Of a stretch of DNA of 64,000 nt, positions 34,242-46,112 are shown in pieces. Origin of the DNA: Corallium rubrum (taxonomy: Eukaryota; Cnidaria; Anthozoa; Scleralcyonacea; Coralliidae); the NCBI GenBank assembly GCA_964035015.1, contig CAXIUP010000285.1:1-64000 (forward strand). Reading direction: 5' to 3'. Every line of letters begins with the position of its first letter. The first letter of the stretch is position 1. A program made the position numbers and the translations under genes. The notes beneath the pieces are model-generated. The model saw nothing but the letters and a program-made list of their open reading frames with translations, was not told the origin of the DNA and searched no databases.

Positions 34242-34439
34242 ACAACGAACCTTTTGGTACTTGGTTTGTTTGTTTTTAGAATATTTATCTATGTCGACTG
34301 TCATGTCGCTTCTAATATTGCTACATCTTCCATTTCGATGACCTTCAGAAGCAATTGTATGTAAATGCTCTTCGAGCTTTCTTAGTTCTCAAGTGGGTCT
34401 CCAACCCCCGACCTTCTGATCGCTAGTGAGAAGCTCTAA

Positions 34440-34596
34440 AGCTGGATTTCCACAAGGCGTATAAAAATATCGCCCGCCCGACTTCTCTATTCTGTAAATT
34501 AAATAGTTTAATTTCTACGTTGTTCCGCATGGAAACTCACAAGACAAAAGAAAAAAGTCGAGCGCGCGACATTTTACGCCTAGTGGAAATCCAGCT
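34440..34596. mobile_element. 157-bp MITE with TAA duplication
   Basis: Inverted ends AGCTGGATTTCCAC(A)AGGCG and CGCCTAGTGGAAATCCAGCT, with TAA on both sides (34437-34439, 34597-34599). Copies or parts recur near 29992 and 37200. Confidence 0.8.
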
Positions 34597-35825
34597 TAAC
34601 CATCATGCATTAAAGATTCAGCTATTGTCCCTTGCTATGGTAATTTTTCTATTAAGTGGCCACCCCTATTAAGAGGGTAGACCGGGCCAGACCATCTCGC
34701 TTAACCGTGCCAGCCCGCGTCCTTTATAAATCGCATGTTTTTCAAAAATTTGTACGAGCCCATGGCCATGCAGTAATTTACGATATATCATTAATTATTA
34801 TAATCGTCTTTTGCGATTCTGTTGTTTTTGTTCATGCAAAACAACCAGCAATTTTCAAGTTACTCTAAAAATGTTCTTATATATTTCGTGTCCGCCAAGA
34901 ACTTTGGATATTCACATTCTTAAAGATGTTCTTGTTCCCGGCTCTTTTATCCAAATCGGTCTTCAGTATTTAATTTTGGTGAACACCATGTGTCAAGAAG
35001 TATATATGGAAAAATGTTGTTGCTGGTCAGAAAACTAATATTTTATAGACTCTAGCTGTGGTCTCTTGATTGTGTGACCGTAATCACTACATTTCAACAC
35101 AAGGCACGTGCATTAGATAGTGTCGTTAATTTTAAACACAGTATTATTTTATGTACGCAGTTCAAGCGCATTAGCAATAGAAATTAAGTTTGTCTAATTT
35201 AAAATGTGAAATGGTAATGGAAGATTTTTTAGAACTTTTCTGTATCATTCTTCGTTTTTGAGATATTTCAGCTTGTTTGATATGCAAATGAGATGGTCTT
35301 TGTCGTCATAACTAGGATACAGCGTTGTTATGCATTACAAAATCACTTATACCTCCGTGATTGCTCAACATGAAATGTGCATGCTGTGTCGCGAGAAGTT
35401 TTATTATGCACAGTTTCAAGTGATTTTGTTGAACAAACTTGGAGATAAAACTGAATTTGCTATGTGTGGATACCTCCCCGTTGGGGGAAACTTTGTCATA
35501 TTTCGGGAAATAATTTGCCAGAAAAATCGAAGTTTTAAGAATTGAAATATATAAAAAGAAACTTTGCCAGTTAATAAAGCACTTTTTACAGCTATAGACA
35601 AACAAGTTGACATTTTATTTTTTATTTCGACTTTAGACGAAGTGCTTTGGTTTGCAAGTTGCTAATGTAATTTTCACTATTTTAGCCCCTCTGTCAGGAA
35701 CCTTAGCCCTTGTGTCGGGGAATTCCTGGTGACACCCCTGCACAATAAACCAGCCTAGTTGTACCTCGTTGAATCATGCAAGCTACAAAGATTTATTGTT
35801 GTTTTGTCTTTTCTTTATTTAGCAG

Positions 35826-35882
35826 AGGGTATCTCCAGAAAGAGATTGGATCCTCATGACAAACCTCGCGACGAAGAGAGAA
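35826..35882 (+). pseudogene. duplicate of the 57-bp Roc exon
   Basis: Preceded by an AG (ATTTAGCAG) and followed by GTAAGC, with 57 bp and phase 1 kept. It has a few substitutions but no stop. It lies downstream of the death-domain exon, so it belongs to a second gene copy or is orphaned. Confidence 0.6.
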
Positions 35883-36374
35883 GTAAGCATTCTTATTTTA
35901 TTAGTTAAATTGGACTTAACTTATAGCTATTTACATGTACATCTACATTTTATTAAGTCGGTAAAATTCATGCGAATATCACACCAACTATAAATATCTT
36001 TCTCAAACTCATTAATAATTCATGAACCAAAAACAAAAGAAATTAATGTTTAATCAGTGCTTTGAAATCGGAGGAAAAGTACTAGTACTTTGAAATAAGG
36101 CAAATTATATTACGTTTCAGAACGTTTCAGAGGTATCTTTGGAGTTTTGAGTTTGAGAAGTCATTTCAAATACTCGACGTCGGACTTTACCGGGATTACA
36201 AAGCCCTCGTGCATTAAAAAGGCTCGCCTTTGACTCGCCTTTTCAAAAAGCACTCGGACTTTGAAATCCCGGTAAAGTCCTCCGTCTCGTATTTGAACTA
36301 TTACATAAAAATAGTAAACTATATACAAATATAAAATAATCAATTACTTAAAAATTAGATATAACTTAGACTTA

Positions 36375-36767
36375 GGCCTGTGACAAACGGCGTATTTTTC
36401 ATGCCCCGTATAAAATATGAGAATTAAGTTCATGAAAAATACGCCGTCCGTAAACATTAAATACGGCAATTTCATTAAGTTCGACAGTGCCATTAAATAC
36501 GACCAGCCCAGTCGTATAATACGACTCAAGTGCGTACTATCCATGCGCCGAATAAAATGCATACATTACTTTACAATATGATAATCCATTTTCTTTCCAC
36601 AATTCATTTTCGTTTCCAGACCTACGACTCGAGAACTGTAATTTATTCGACTTATTAAATACGCCGAAAATACGCCGTACAACTCAACAGGAACAATTTC
36701 ATAATTTGGGTCGACTATAATATGTATTTTATACGGCGCATGAAAAATACGCCGTTTGTCACAGGCC
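36375..36767. mobile_element. 393-bp PIF/Harbinger-like MITE
   Basis: Ends GGCCTGTGACAAACGGCG and its inverse, about 30 bp of TIR. TTA is duplicated on both sides (36372-36374, 36768-36770), as in Harbinger-type elements (TWA). There is no transposase. Internal AAATACGCCGT motifs recur. It inserted into copy B of the duplication. Confidence 0.82.
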
Positions 36768-37139
36768 TTAAAAAGATCTAGTGAATTTACATCAACAATG
36801 TCACTAGGAAGGCTATTCCACTGTCTGATTGTTCTTGGAAGAAAGAGTAAAAATAAACATTCTTGGTGGGCTTGTCAAGTGTATACTCTACAAGTGTATA
36901 CTATTTATTTGTATATTGATGTATAATCCAATACAAAGGAGCTTGAAATTTTTTTAGTAATTTCCATTAGATTCTACACACGAAACGTTCCACGTATAAA
37001 GCGGGTGTTAATTATTAAAACTTGCTACTGTATGTAGCGCATTCAGAACACAACAGCTAAACTGATCACTAGATATAAAAACTCAGTATCTCTTTATAGT
37101 AATTTAAGATTTTATGTGAATACTGCAGAAAGCAATCCC

Positions 37140-38150
37140 ATTCACGTGAAACGAAGTAAAAACTATCAAATTTGTTCAATAGAAAAGTCAAGCACGCGAC
37201 ATTTTACGCCTATACTAGTAGAAGTCCAACTTTACCCTATCAGGACTTGAAATATCTTATCATTGGTTGAAGATAATAACAGCAAATTTGGGGACTTGTC
37301 GTCAAATTGTATCGACGATATTTTGGTGCTATGTACTTGGCCACACCTCTCGACGTGGCAATGAAAGGTCACTTTTTCGCTTTTTAGAGAAGTGAAATAA
37401 TTTGGAAAAAAACTTGAAACCTTCTAATTCTAGCGTTGGTTTTTGTTTCTATATATATGTGGCGTTGGGTGCAGTGTTTATTGTTGACAATGGTGGTCAA
37501 AAGTGTATTTCCACTACAGAGAAAGTCAATCTTGCTTAATATTCAAACAATACGCCTGCTTAGGCGTTCACTCGGGCTACTGATCAGCGCTAGCGATTGC
37601 TGTAAAACTTTGCATAGCCATGCACAGAACAGCGCGCATAAGCGTTTGCTAATGATATAACTTTTGGACGTAATGTAGTTATGCAATGTTGAACCGCACT
37701 GCGACTCTGAAAGCTATTTGGATTGTACTGTTAATAGAGGTACTTTTAGTTTTCAACTTGCAAGTATTAAATGACAAATCGAACGATGTCGATATGTTGT
37801 CTTTATATGAAGCGGTGCATATTAATAAAGCGTTCGCTGATGCATGTAAACAAGTCCGCTTTCGCGAATAGCAACGGCGATCTTAACACTATCAGTAGAC
37901 AAAAACCACAGTGCTGGATTCGGCACATTCAGTCAATAATTTCGATATAGAATTTATTTATATCGAGCAAACAGAAAAGATTTATAAACAATTTTTGAAA
38001 CACGTTTCCAAAGCCGCGTTGGCAAATGTAGTACGACGCCTACATGCAAACAGTTTAACACATTCATATTCTGAATTATTCAGTGATTATTTAATACTTG
38101 CGTTTTGTAGTTGTTGGACTATAAGCAGCAAGCTGTTACTTTATAGTAAA
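37140..38150. other. unique-looking DNA with MITE fragments
   Basis: 37140-37335 is an inverted match to 29900-30060 and 37335-37440 a direct match to 30075-30215, so it is a rearranged copy. Small frames at 37436-38153 are not recognised and have no family signature. Confidence 0.4.
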
Positions 38151-38194
38151 TAGTATATAGTATATAGTATATAGTATATATATATATATATATA

Positions 38195-38253
<59 letters not shown>
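38150..38253. repeat. (TA)n microsatellite
   Basis: Mostly TA repeats with a TATAG variant at the start. Length is likely unstable. Confidence 0.95.
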
Positions 38254-38256
<3 letters not shown>

Positions 38257-38819
38257 GTTTTTTGATGTACTATGGCGTTTGCTTCTTATATCTCTTATAA
38301 TATGTATTTATATAAAATACACTGATGTATGTAAATGATGTTTGAACACATCAACTCCCGTGTCTTTCGTGAACAAACCTTCTTTGTCTTTGTTATCCAT
38401 ATTTTGCAAATTTGGAGGTCTTGTTAGGTAAACGTTTCACTGCGATTCATTGACACAACAACCCTGGTTCCGAAATCACTTCGGCCAACGAGGCATCCTT
38501 CTTTAAGCTTATAAACTTTATAGGCTTTAATTAAGTTGTTGATGTTCGTGTTTGATTTTGCGAGTTCTTTCTTTTAAACCAGCTTTGCCTTTGGCCAAAG
38601 TGTTGGTAGATTTTCCAAGTAAGTTGCTTAATATATGGTTGATCAGTGATGTGCTTGACACAACCACAGAATACTAGAATAGGCATGAATTTATCGACCA
38701 ATTTTCGAAGCGATCGAAGACCCGAAGCGTAGCTCCATGTATGGGAAGTATTGCGCAATAATGACACTTTCGTGACACCCCAAAAAAGAGAAAGAAACAG
38801 AAAACAGAGCCGAAACCCA

Positions 38820-39030
38820 GACTCGGCCTACCACAGGTAGCCCGAGTAATAAATATTAATTATTAAAGTGAACAATCTTATACACTATATGCAATACCCA
38901 GCTGGAGTCGAGGCTGGTATAGATGTTAGTTAGGGTAACATCAAGCGAGGATTGCGTGAATTATCCTGAGCTGTTATCAGTACCGTGCTGGTCTTCGTTC
39001 ATCACAGGAGGCTAACAGTAAATTTGGCGA
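38820..39030. other. possible solo LTR / primer-binding site remnant
   Basis: GGCTAACAGTAAATTTGGCGACCCAGTG looks like an LTR end followed by a gypsy primer-binding site (TTTGGCGACCC). No coding part follows. Weak evidence. Confidence 0.35.
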
Positions 39031-39039
39031 CCCAGTGTT

Positions 39040-40020
39040 CTGAAAATTTGTACGTCTAGGTACTATAGGTATCGCAGATATAGAGTGCCTGCTACTGTGA
39101 CGACAAATTTCCAAGGGCTATTTGAGGTCTCTGATACAGCATTTCCCGCATTTTTAGGGTATTTTTTAGCAAAATATAAAGGCATAAAAGCTCTGTTACG
39201 TGTTGTACTCGACCATGCCACGCGTCAATTTTTTCACGCAACTTGCGTGGCACAAATTAAAGATGTTGCGAGTTGCAAATGATAACCAACATGGCGAACA
39301 ACAGAAAAGAGTTCGTAATTCTCTTCTTAACAATGGAATTGGAAGATAAACTACAATCAAAACGAGAAAAGTCGAAGAAAGCTTTCGTAACTTGATTTAA
39401 TATTTCCAGCTTCATCTCGGATTAACTACAAGCGTCTGCCATCTTTTAAACTCGCCTTGTAAACACGAGTTACAGTCACGACCTATGTTACACGTAATTT
39501 TGGTGGAGCAACTTGTAGAAATTTGTTGCCAAAGTCGATAGCAAACCAAGTTTTCGTGCAACTTGCAAATCTGAGAAATCAGTTGCGCGAGGGGATGTCG
39601 CGCGCTAAAAATTGCCGAGCAAGTTTGTTTTTTCTCTGAGTCGCAAATTCCACGAGAAAAATCTACGTGTAATAGGGCCTTAAAATCCTATTTTTTTGCC
39701 TAACATAATGTTGAATTGTTAATGTTTTGCATTCAATTTTGATAGATAATCTGCAGTCACCAGAGATCTTTGGAATATCCCAGAGGATTGCGTGCAAATG
39801 GGTTGATTAGCTTTGTGGCAGCGGTTTTCTGTTTCATTGTCGTCTCAGGAAAGCTTTTGGAACGTCTGTCGAATATGACGGCAAACTCACTTGCCAACTA
39901 TTCATTAAGGTAATGGCAACAAGATTCAAAATTTTCAATTTATGATGGTCTGATTAATAAACATACTTTGTAATATTAATCCAAGTAAATACATAAACGA
40001 TTCTTATCAACAACAATATT
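39040..40020. other. non-coding, nothing recognised
   Basis: Low-similarity DNA with short inverted sequences near 39190-39260 (ACGCAACTTGCGTGGCA) and 39540. No gene is supported. Confidence 0.4.
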
Positions 40021-40021
40021 G

Positions 40022-40385
40022 GCGTGTGCTGTTAGGGCGCTTGCCTCTCACCAATAATTAAGTCCGATTGGACGGGGTTAGTACTTGGATGGGTGACCGT
40101 CTGAGAATAACCCTGTTCTCGAGCTTGAGACTCATGTGAGTAGAGTTTAGTTGATCTCTCATGTGCTTCGAGGGTTTTTCACCGGGTTCTCCGGTTTTCC
40201 TCCCTCCGCAAAACCAACACCTAGGTCTTAGCTGTAATTCGTGAGCCGATATGTGTCGTATGGTGGCTGCCTGAGCGCCTTTAATATGCCTTCGACTCGG
40301 ATATTTCAAAAATTATTGTAAAGCGCATTTGAAAACCTTAAAGTTGAATTTGCGCGGTATAAATACATGTTATTATTACATGTTA
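40022..40385 (+). mobile_element. 5S-derived SINE
   Basis: The head GTTAGGGCGCTTGCCTCTCA leads to GTTAGTACTTGGATGGGTGA, the 5S rRNA internal promoter region. A body with GGGTTTTTCACCGGGTTCTC follows, ending in a GTTATTA-type tail. This is the best-preserved SINE copy in the window. Confidence 0.78.
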
Positions 40386-40561
40386 TTATCATTAACATCG
40401 CTAATTTCGACAAAAAAAAACAATATTATCATCCACTATGTTGGACAATTTTCTGATATGTATCTCACGTCACAAGCTGGGTAAAGCAAAATCTTAAAAA
40501 AATTTACTTAGTTATACCAATACGTATATCCATGTCTGAAGTTCGTCTTTACTGAATGTCG

Positions 40562-40756
40562 TGTAATGTTTCCTTATCTTGTCCAAGCAACAAGAAAACC
40601 CGATCAAGAAAACGACAAGCGAGGGCACACAACTAACAATTTTATTCGCCTATTTAAGATTCCCACACCCTTGTATATTCTATTTACAAGCTATTAACAT
40701 AAGTAATGGTCATTCGGGAATATACTTCACGTATATATTTACATTTCCTTACATCA
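40562..40756 (-). repeat. gypsy-2 candidate 3' LTR
   Basis: Ends read TGATGTAAGG and AACATTACA on the minus strand. A G-tract directly upstream (plus-strand C-run 40757-40790) is the expected polypurine tract. No second LTR is available to confirm length. Confidence 0.5.
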
Positions 40757-40957
40757 CCCCCCCCCCCCCCCCCCCCCCACCCCAAGTTTATCAGTCCCTG
40801 TTAAACATCAAGTCTGTTTGGCGGTCTTCGTGCTCTGGTACTGCGGCGTAGCTCCTGATCCTTCTCCACCGGATTTTTCTGGAGGGTTGGTGGCCGTTGA
40901 GGGTTGTTGGATACCTCATTTCTCTCAGATGGACTGTTACTACTGCCAACTGGAATT

Positions 40958-41472
40958 TCAACCGGTTGACAACCGGTTGGCATGCACAACCTTTGGCTTG
41001 GCACGTTGACCTTTTTGAATACGAACAGTCGCATCGTTGAGATATTCAGGCACGGCATAGCCATAGGGGCCGTCCCAAAGTTTCGCCAGCTTCGCGGATT
41101 GTCCTTTCTTCTTAGTTGGAGTGTACAGCCACACACTAGTTCCAGTTTGATAATTCTGCTGGGAAGAACCCAAGTCGTAGTAACGTTCTATTACGTCAGT
41201 TGATTTCCGTATGTTCTCACGTCCAAATCGGTGTACCTCATCGATTTTTTCTTCAAGCTTTCGAGCGTATTCGCAGTGCGTATTTATCACTGGGTTTTCT
41301 TCGGGACGACCACACCAAAGGTCTATTGGCATCTTCATTACTCGACCGAGCATCATTCTGGATGGAGAAACCTTCGTCGTCTCATGAACAGACGTTGTGT
41401 ATAGGCCATTATCAACAGAGGAAGGTGTTCGTCCCAATCTGTATGGTGGAAGTTAACGAACATAGCTAGTCT
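40958..41472 (-). pseudogene. gypsy-2 integrase C-terminal part
   Basis: Encodes LAMFVNFHHTDWDEHLP, TSVHETTKVSPSRMMLGR and a basic end with YYDLGSSQQNYQTGTSVWLY. It parallels the end of the gypsy-1 integrase. The N-terminal side is broken at about 41472 by an inverted segment. Confidence 0.83.
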
Positions 41473-41655
41473 AGTAAAAGAGTTTTTCAGTCGTTTTGGT
41501 GTTCCCATGGAACTTCACTCGGACCAAGGACGGAATTTCGAGTCCAATGTTTTCAAAGAAGTGTGTTCTATCTTAGGAATCCGCAAACCAAGGACCACCG
41601 CTTACCACCCGCAATCAGATGGGATGGTGGAACGATTTAACCGTACAATTGAAAG
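41473..41655 (+). pseudogene. inverted piece of gypsy-2 integrase core
   Basis: It reads on the plus strand, opposite to the rest of the element: [40 protein letters not shown]. It holds the second and third catalytic positions (D of SDQGRNF, E of MVERFN). The left breakpoint has CTAGT next to CTAGT. The flanking minus-strand parts stop at about 41660 and 41472. Confidence 0.83.
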
Positions 41656-41659
41656 TGGG

Positions 41660-42527
41660 AACGCAATGCGAACGCCTCAGGCCATTTCGTGATATGGTCT
41701 TGTGCAATTAAGATGTATTCATTTCCGGATCCAGTTTATGGCAAAAGTCCCAAGACATCAACTGCAATTCACTCCATCGGGGCACCAACATTGTACAATC
41801 TCATCGGCGCTTTAGCTTTCGGGATGCGCCCCTTGCGTGAGCCACAGTTGCTACAACTTCGACACCATTCTTCCACGAATTTTCTGCATTTTGGCCAGTA
41901 AAACCGTCGAGCGAGTGTTCTCTTTACCCCAAGATGTCCTGCAGTGGGAGAGTTATGCAGCTGAGTTAACACTTCACAATGGATAGACTTTGGAGCTAGC
42001 AATAGATAGCTGACTTTCGAACCATCTGCGTCTTCCCAGCGGCGATATAGTACCCCGTCAATAAGGTTGAGAGAGTCCCATTGAGCCCAATATGCCTTTG
42101 TTGTGGAACTGTCTGCAGAAACCTGGTCCCAAGATGGCTTGTCACGAGCACTTGTTTTCCATCGCATTATTGGAGCGATATCAGGATCATTAGTTTGTTT
42201 CCTGCCTAATCCCTCCTTGTTCCAGCCCTGGAAAGACTCACCGTCCTGTTTGGTACTAGTAACAGTTCGTCCGACTGTAGCATTCAAGTGGTTTGTCTCA
42301 CCAGCTGCGGAGTCTGTAAGATCTTTCTCTTCCATTCGAAGACCGTATTTACAATCGTACTCCAGGCAAGGTCGACGAGACAGTGCGTCCGCGTTATTGT
42401 GGCGCTTTCCTTGTCTATGAACCACGCTAAAATCATATTTTTGTAGTTTATTCAACCAGCGTGCAATTTGGCCTTCAGGACAGCGGAAGTTCAGTAACCA
42501 CCTCGACGAGGCGTGGTCTGTTCTCAC
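41660..42527 (-). pseudogene. gypsy-2 RNase H end and integrase N-terminus
   Basis: Encodes RTDHASSRWLLNFR, then FSVVHRQGKRHNNADALSR, a linker and an HHCC zinc region (HNSPTAGHLGV, CRSCSNCGSRK). A core start with AVDVLG precedes the inverted piece. Stops in the core show it is dead. Confidence 0.83.
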
Positions 42528-42540
42528 AGTAAACGACCGA

Positions 42541-43414
42541 CTAGTAATGGAAATGTTCTATTGCTTTCACCACCGCCAACAGTTCTTTGCGTGTCACGCA
42601 ATAATTTCGTTCAGCCCGACTTAATGTTCTGCTATAATAGGCTATCACCCTCTCGGTACCGTTCTGTGTTTGGGAAAGCACTGCTCCAATTCCATTTTCG
42701 CTGGCATCTATGTCTACGGTAAAACTTCCTTCTGTCAGGGGGTAACTCAGTACTGGCGAAGAAACCAAATTCCCCTTTAGTCGTTCAGATGCCAAATCTC
42801 CAGTAATATGTACAAAATCCTAAAAAACGTTGAAGCTCCTTATTCTTAGGAACGGGCCATGATTTAACTGCTTCGATTTTGACTGGATCCGTCGAAATTC
42901 CATTAGCACTGACAATGTGTCCCAAGTACGATACCTGCTTCTTTAAACGCTCGCACTTCTTTGCGTTTAATTTCAAGTTAGCGCCTCTGAGTCGACCAAA
43001 AACATCTCGGAGGTAACAAATCTCCAGTTCGAACGTTTTTGCCTGCATAATAATGTCATCCAGGTACACCAGACAGACATTCCACGGTAATCCAGCCGTC
43101 ACGAACTCCATAAGTCGCTCGAAGGTAGCCGGTGCGTTGCAAAGCCCAAATGGCATAACGGTGAACTGCCAGTGGCCATTTCCTGCAGTAAATGCTGTTT
43201 TCTCCTTGTCATCGCCATCCATTTCCACTTGCCAGTACCCACTTTTTAGATCGAGCGTTGAAAACCACGTGGAATCAGAAAATGCATCTAGCATCGTGTC
43301 GATTCGTGGAAGTGGATAGGAATCCTTCTTCGTTACTTCGTTGAGTATTCTATAGTCCACGCAGAATCGAGACGTCCCATCTTTTTCCTCACCAATACTA
43401 TTGGAGCAGCCCAA
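42541..43414 (-). pseudogene. gypsy-2 reverse transcriptase
   Basis: RT motifs FCVDYRILN, FSTLDLKSGYWQVEM, MPFGLCNAPATFE, VYLDDIIM and VSYLGHIVS, then the start of RNase H (DIDASENGIGAVLSQ). Frame changes at about 42785 and about 43390 separate the pieces. Unlike gypsy-1, motif A keeps its aspartate. Confidence 0.85.
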
Positions 43415-44042
43415 GGACTCAAAGATGGCTCAATGATACCCTGCTCGTGCATCTCCTTAACTGACTTAAAAGCTTCGTCTTTCTTGCTCAGCGGCAACCT
43501 TCTTGGTTGTTGTCTCACGGGATCAGCGTCGCCTGTGTTGATCTTATGCTTAGTCAGCGAAGTTCGTCCCAAGTCATGTGGTCCTTTCGAAAAGACATCC
43601 TGAAACTCTACCAGCAGGGAATACAGCTCTTCTTTCTGGGCCGCACTTAACCCTTCGGAACTTCGTTCATAAAGATCTTTAACTTGCCGCGGTAACTCAT
43701 TACCACCAGCCTCTTAACGCTTTCGACAGTCTCGCAAGTAGCCAGTGTTCCTTTCACTATGGTTTTCGCACTGTCCGACAAATTCATTACACGAACGGCC
43801 AAGTTTGGGTAACGCAAGTCCACGACGGTTCGGGCAACTAAAACTTCGTTTGGTAATCTTCCTTTCTTTGTTGGACCAAGGCACCCCCACAGATCACTCG
43901 AGCTGTGATCTCCACATAATTCCCCGAGAATTATCGCTTCACTTCGTGGTGGTATCGAGCATGTTTCTGCGAGAAAGACCCTACGGCAACATGGATTCCC
44001 TCGTGCACCCATTCGGTGTAACGGAATCTCCTCGCTTCCAAC

Positions 44043-44044
<2 letters not shown>
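43333..44044 (-). pseudogene. gypsy-2 protease linker and RT start
   Basis: CCRRVFLAETCSIPPRSEA matches the gypsy-1 linker; LGRTSLTKHKINTGDAD and PWAAPIVLVRKK begin RT. The linker meets LINE-2's tail at 44044, where the rest of the protease is missing. Confidence 0.8.

Positions 44045-44125
<81 letters not shown>
44044..44125. repeat. (AAT)n microsatellite, LINE-2 tail
   Basis: About 27 units. On the LINE's strand this is an (ATT)n tail directly after the AATAAAG-type end AGAAATAAAGCTTTT. Confidence 0.95.
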
Positions 44126-44127
<2 letters not shown>

Positions 44128-45060
44128 GCTTTATTTCTAGAGAGTATTTAACATTATTACTATAAAAGTATTCTACCTAATGGCCCTCATATAAGTAAAT
44201 TCTAAATATATATATAATACATAAATACAAAAAATTAAGATAAGTAACAACGACATTTTACAACATGCTTACAAGAGTTACAAGAAAATTTATTAACATG
44301 GTCTACGGCAAAGTTTAAATTAATGAAAAATTATTTTAGTTTACTTTTAAACGAGCTGAGTGAATGATCATCAATACCCTTCAACTCATCAGGTAAAGAA
44401 TCGAAGAGCATTGCACCACAATAGGATAATTTAGACTTTGCCATCTCTGTTTTGACCCGAGGAAGTTTTAAATTGGTGATGGATGACCTGGTGTTTACAT
44501 CATGAGAATCCCTCAGGAACGAGAATAATTTACATAAATCTTGCGGCCAAGACGTTTTTAAAGTATTAAATACCAGAAGAATTTTTCTCATTTTAATAAG
44601 ATTATGAATAGGAATCCACCTCAATTGGCGGAATAGTTCAATAGAAGGAGCATCAGGTTTTTTATCCAGTATTAGTCTAGCGGCACGTTTTTGTAGTTTT
44701 AATAAGTCATTTAAATGCTCATTACTGGCATTACCCCAGAGAGTGCAGCAATACAAAAAATGAGGATGGATCAAAACGTAATAAAATTGAATACGACAGC
44801 GATGAGTAAGATTATTACGAATACGTTTCAACAGATATAGTCTGGAGTTAACGATGTTGTAGATATTAGTAATTTGGTGATCCCATTTAAGGTGCTGATC
44901 AAAAGTGATTCCAAGCAACTTAACAGTCTTCACTTCCTCAATAATTTTTTCGTTTAGTTTAATGACTAACGGAGAAGCATCGGGAAATTTACGCCTGGAG
45001 TATAAGATCATAGTTTTGGTTTTCTTAACGTTTAGAGCCATATTATTGAAATTAGCCCAT
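44126..45060 (-). mobile_element. LINE-2, 3' half (RT thumb and C-terminus)
   Basis: Encodes WANFNNMALNVKKTKTM, then LLGITFDQHLKWDHQ, YYVLIHPHFLYCCTLWGN, LQKRAARLIL and the C-terminal FDSLPDELKG. It is the standard part of an RT protein just after the catalytic aspartates. It begins abruptly at about 45060 next to viral DNA; its missing front half is at 60700-62125. Confidence 0.85.
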
Positions 45061-46048
45061 GAGACGTGGAATGCACATCTTTTTCTAACAAATTACTTGT
45101 TACGTCAACATTGGAGCCACGAGTAATTAAAGTTGAATCGTCAATCCCGCACAATGACGTGATTGCTCCGACAATATTAGGCACTCTTTTACCTCTCACC
45201 GTGTAAAACATTGGTTCAAATCGGAAGTTATCTGAACTGTAGTTTATGACTCTGACAGCGACTGCCTGATTTGTGCTTAGTTTTTCCTTATGTAGAAATC
45301 CACCAGTAAACCAAAGCACTACATACATGGTTCCGTCCACTCTTGTTGGTGTTGCTGACAACGCGAGTAGGTACTTCGCGTTCGTGAGAAATAACGCATT
45401 AACAAATGTTCTACAGGACAGATGATGTGCCTCATCATATATAACAAAACCAAAATCCTTAAAAGGCCTCTTTCTCTTAGTGATTGTTTGTATCGTTCCG
45501 ATAGTTATCTCCTCATTAGTGTTAAATTCTTTTTGTTGCACAATCCCAATATTTTTCAGTCCTGTATATTTTCTCACTCTTTCTACCCACTGATCAAGTA
45601 AGAATCCCTTATGAACAACAATAAGAGTCTTAACTGATAATCTATGAGCAAGATAAATGGCACACACTGTTTTACCAAAACCACAACCTACAGTGAGTAA
45701 GCCACCACCTGTCTTTGTGATTCCTTTTAAACAGTTACTTACCACTAGACTTTGGTTGGTTCTTAGCCATCCTTTAAACGGAATTTTCACAGAAGCTGCG
45801 GAAAGTAAAACCTTACCTGGCTTTCCGAAATTTCTCTCACCATAAAATCTCGGAAGGATAATGTACGAACCGCACTTACTGTATCTGTATGCTCTGATTT
45901 CGTCACCAGGACCAGTTATTGTCTTGGGTCTGTACGTTAAGTCAGAGATAGTCTTTGTTATCTTCTTCTTTCCGAAAAATTTAATCGGTACTTCGTATCC
46001 GTTATGTGTCAGCCTAGTTTCGGGTGTCGTTACAGTCACCATCATCAT
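45060..46048 (-). pseudogene. viral A18-type SF2 DNA helicase, C-terminal half lost
   Basis: ATG at 46048. An N-terminal region with LPRFYG is followed by a P-loop VGCGFGKTV (about residues 121-129), TLIVVHKGFL (motif Ia), IYDEAHH (motif II) and ALSATPTR (motif III). Motifs IV-VI, the second RecA lobe, are absent because viral DNA stops at about 45060. Related enzymes (poxvirus A18, XPB/UvsW-like) help release transcripts or open DNA. It diverges from the phosphatase gene over a 64-bp spacer. The loss of half the motor means it cannot work as a helicase. Confidence 0.83.
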
Positions 46049-46112
46049 TGTTGGTTATTATTGTTAACCACCCGTTTCACCTGTGACAATTATTTTTCTA
46101 GTTAACTAATTA
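46049..46112. promoter_or_regulatory. divergent promoter region, viral
   Basis: The 64-bp spacer between the helicase and phosphatase genes. GTTAAC occurs at 46063-46068 and 46101-46106, a few bases before each start codon. A third GTTAAC lies at 47179-47184 just before the Cys-rich gene. Calling it a promoter element is inference. Confidence 0.35.

Larger units (their letters stand above)
34748..37140. repeat. segmental duplication, copy B of the Roc intron region
   Basis: From TTGTACGAGCCCA(T)GGCCATGCAG onward this follows 24616-26940 in the same order. The shared blocks include the exon copy at 35826-35882 and AGCTAAACTGATCA(C)TAGATATAAAA near 37050. The offset is about 10.1-10.2 kb. It lacks the intron-1 MITE and the foldback element. 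Confidence 0.8.
40562..44044 (-). mobile_element. gypsy-2: Ty3/gypsy element, 5' part missing
   Basis: On the minus strand it has protease linker, RT, RNase H, integrase and a 3' LTR (about 40562-40756) preceded by a G-rich polypurine tract, seen as a C-run. It is cut off at 44044 by LINE-2, so gag is gone. It resembles gypsy-1 (same SCRR linker) but is more diverged and contains a small inversion. Confidence 0.85.

Noticed and set aside
40022-40120. 5S rRNA gene
   Set aside because: Only the internal promoter half matches; the rest is SINE body.
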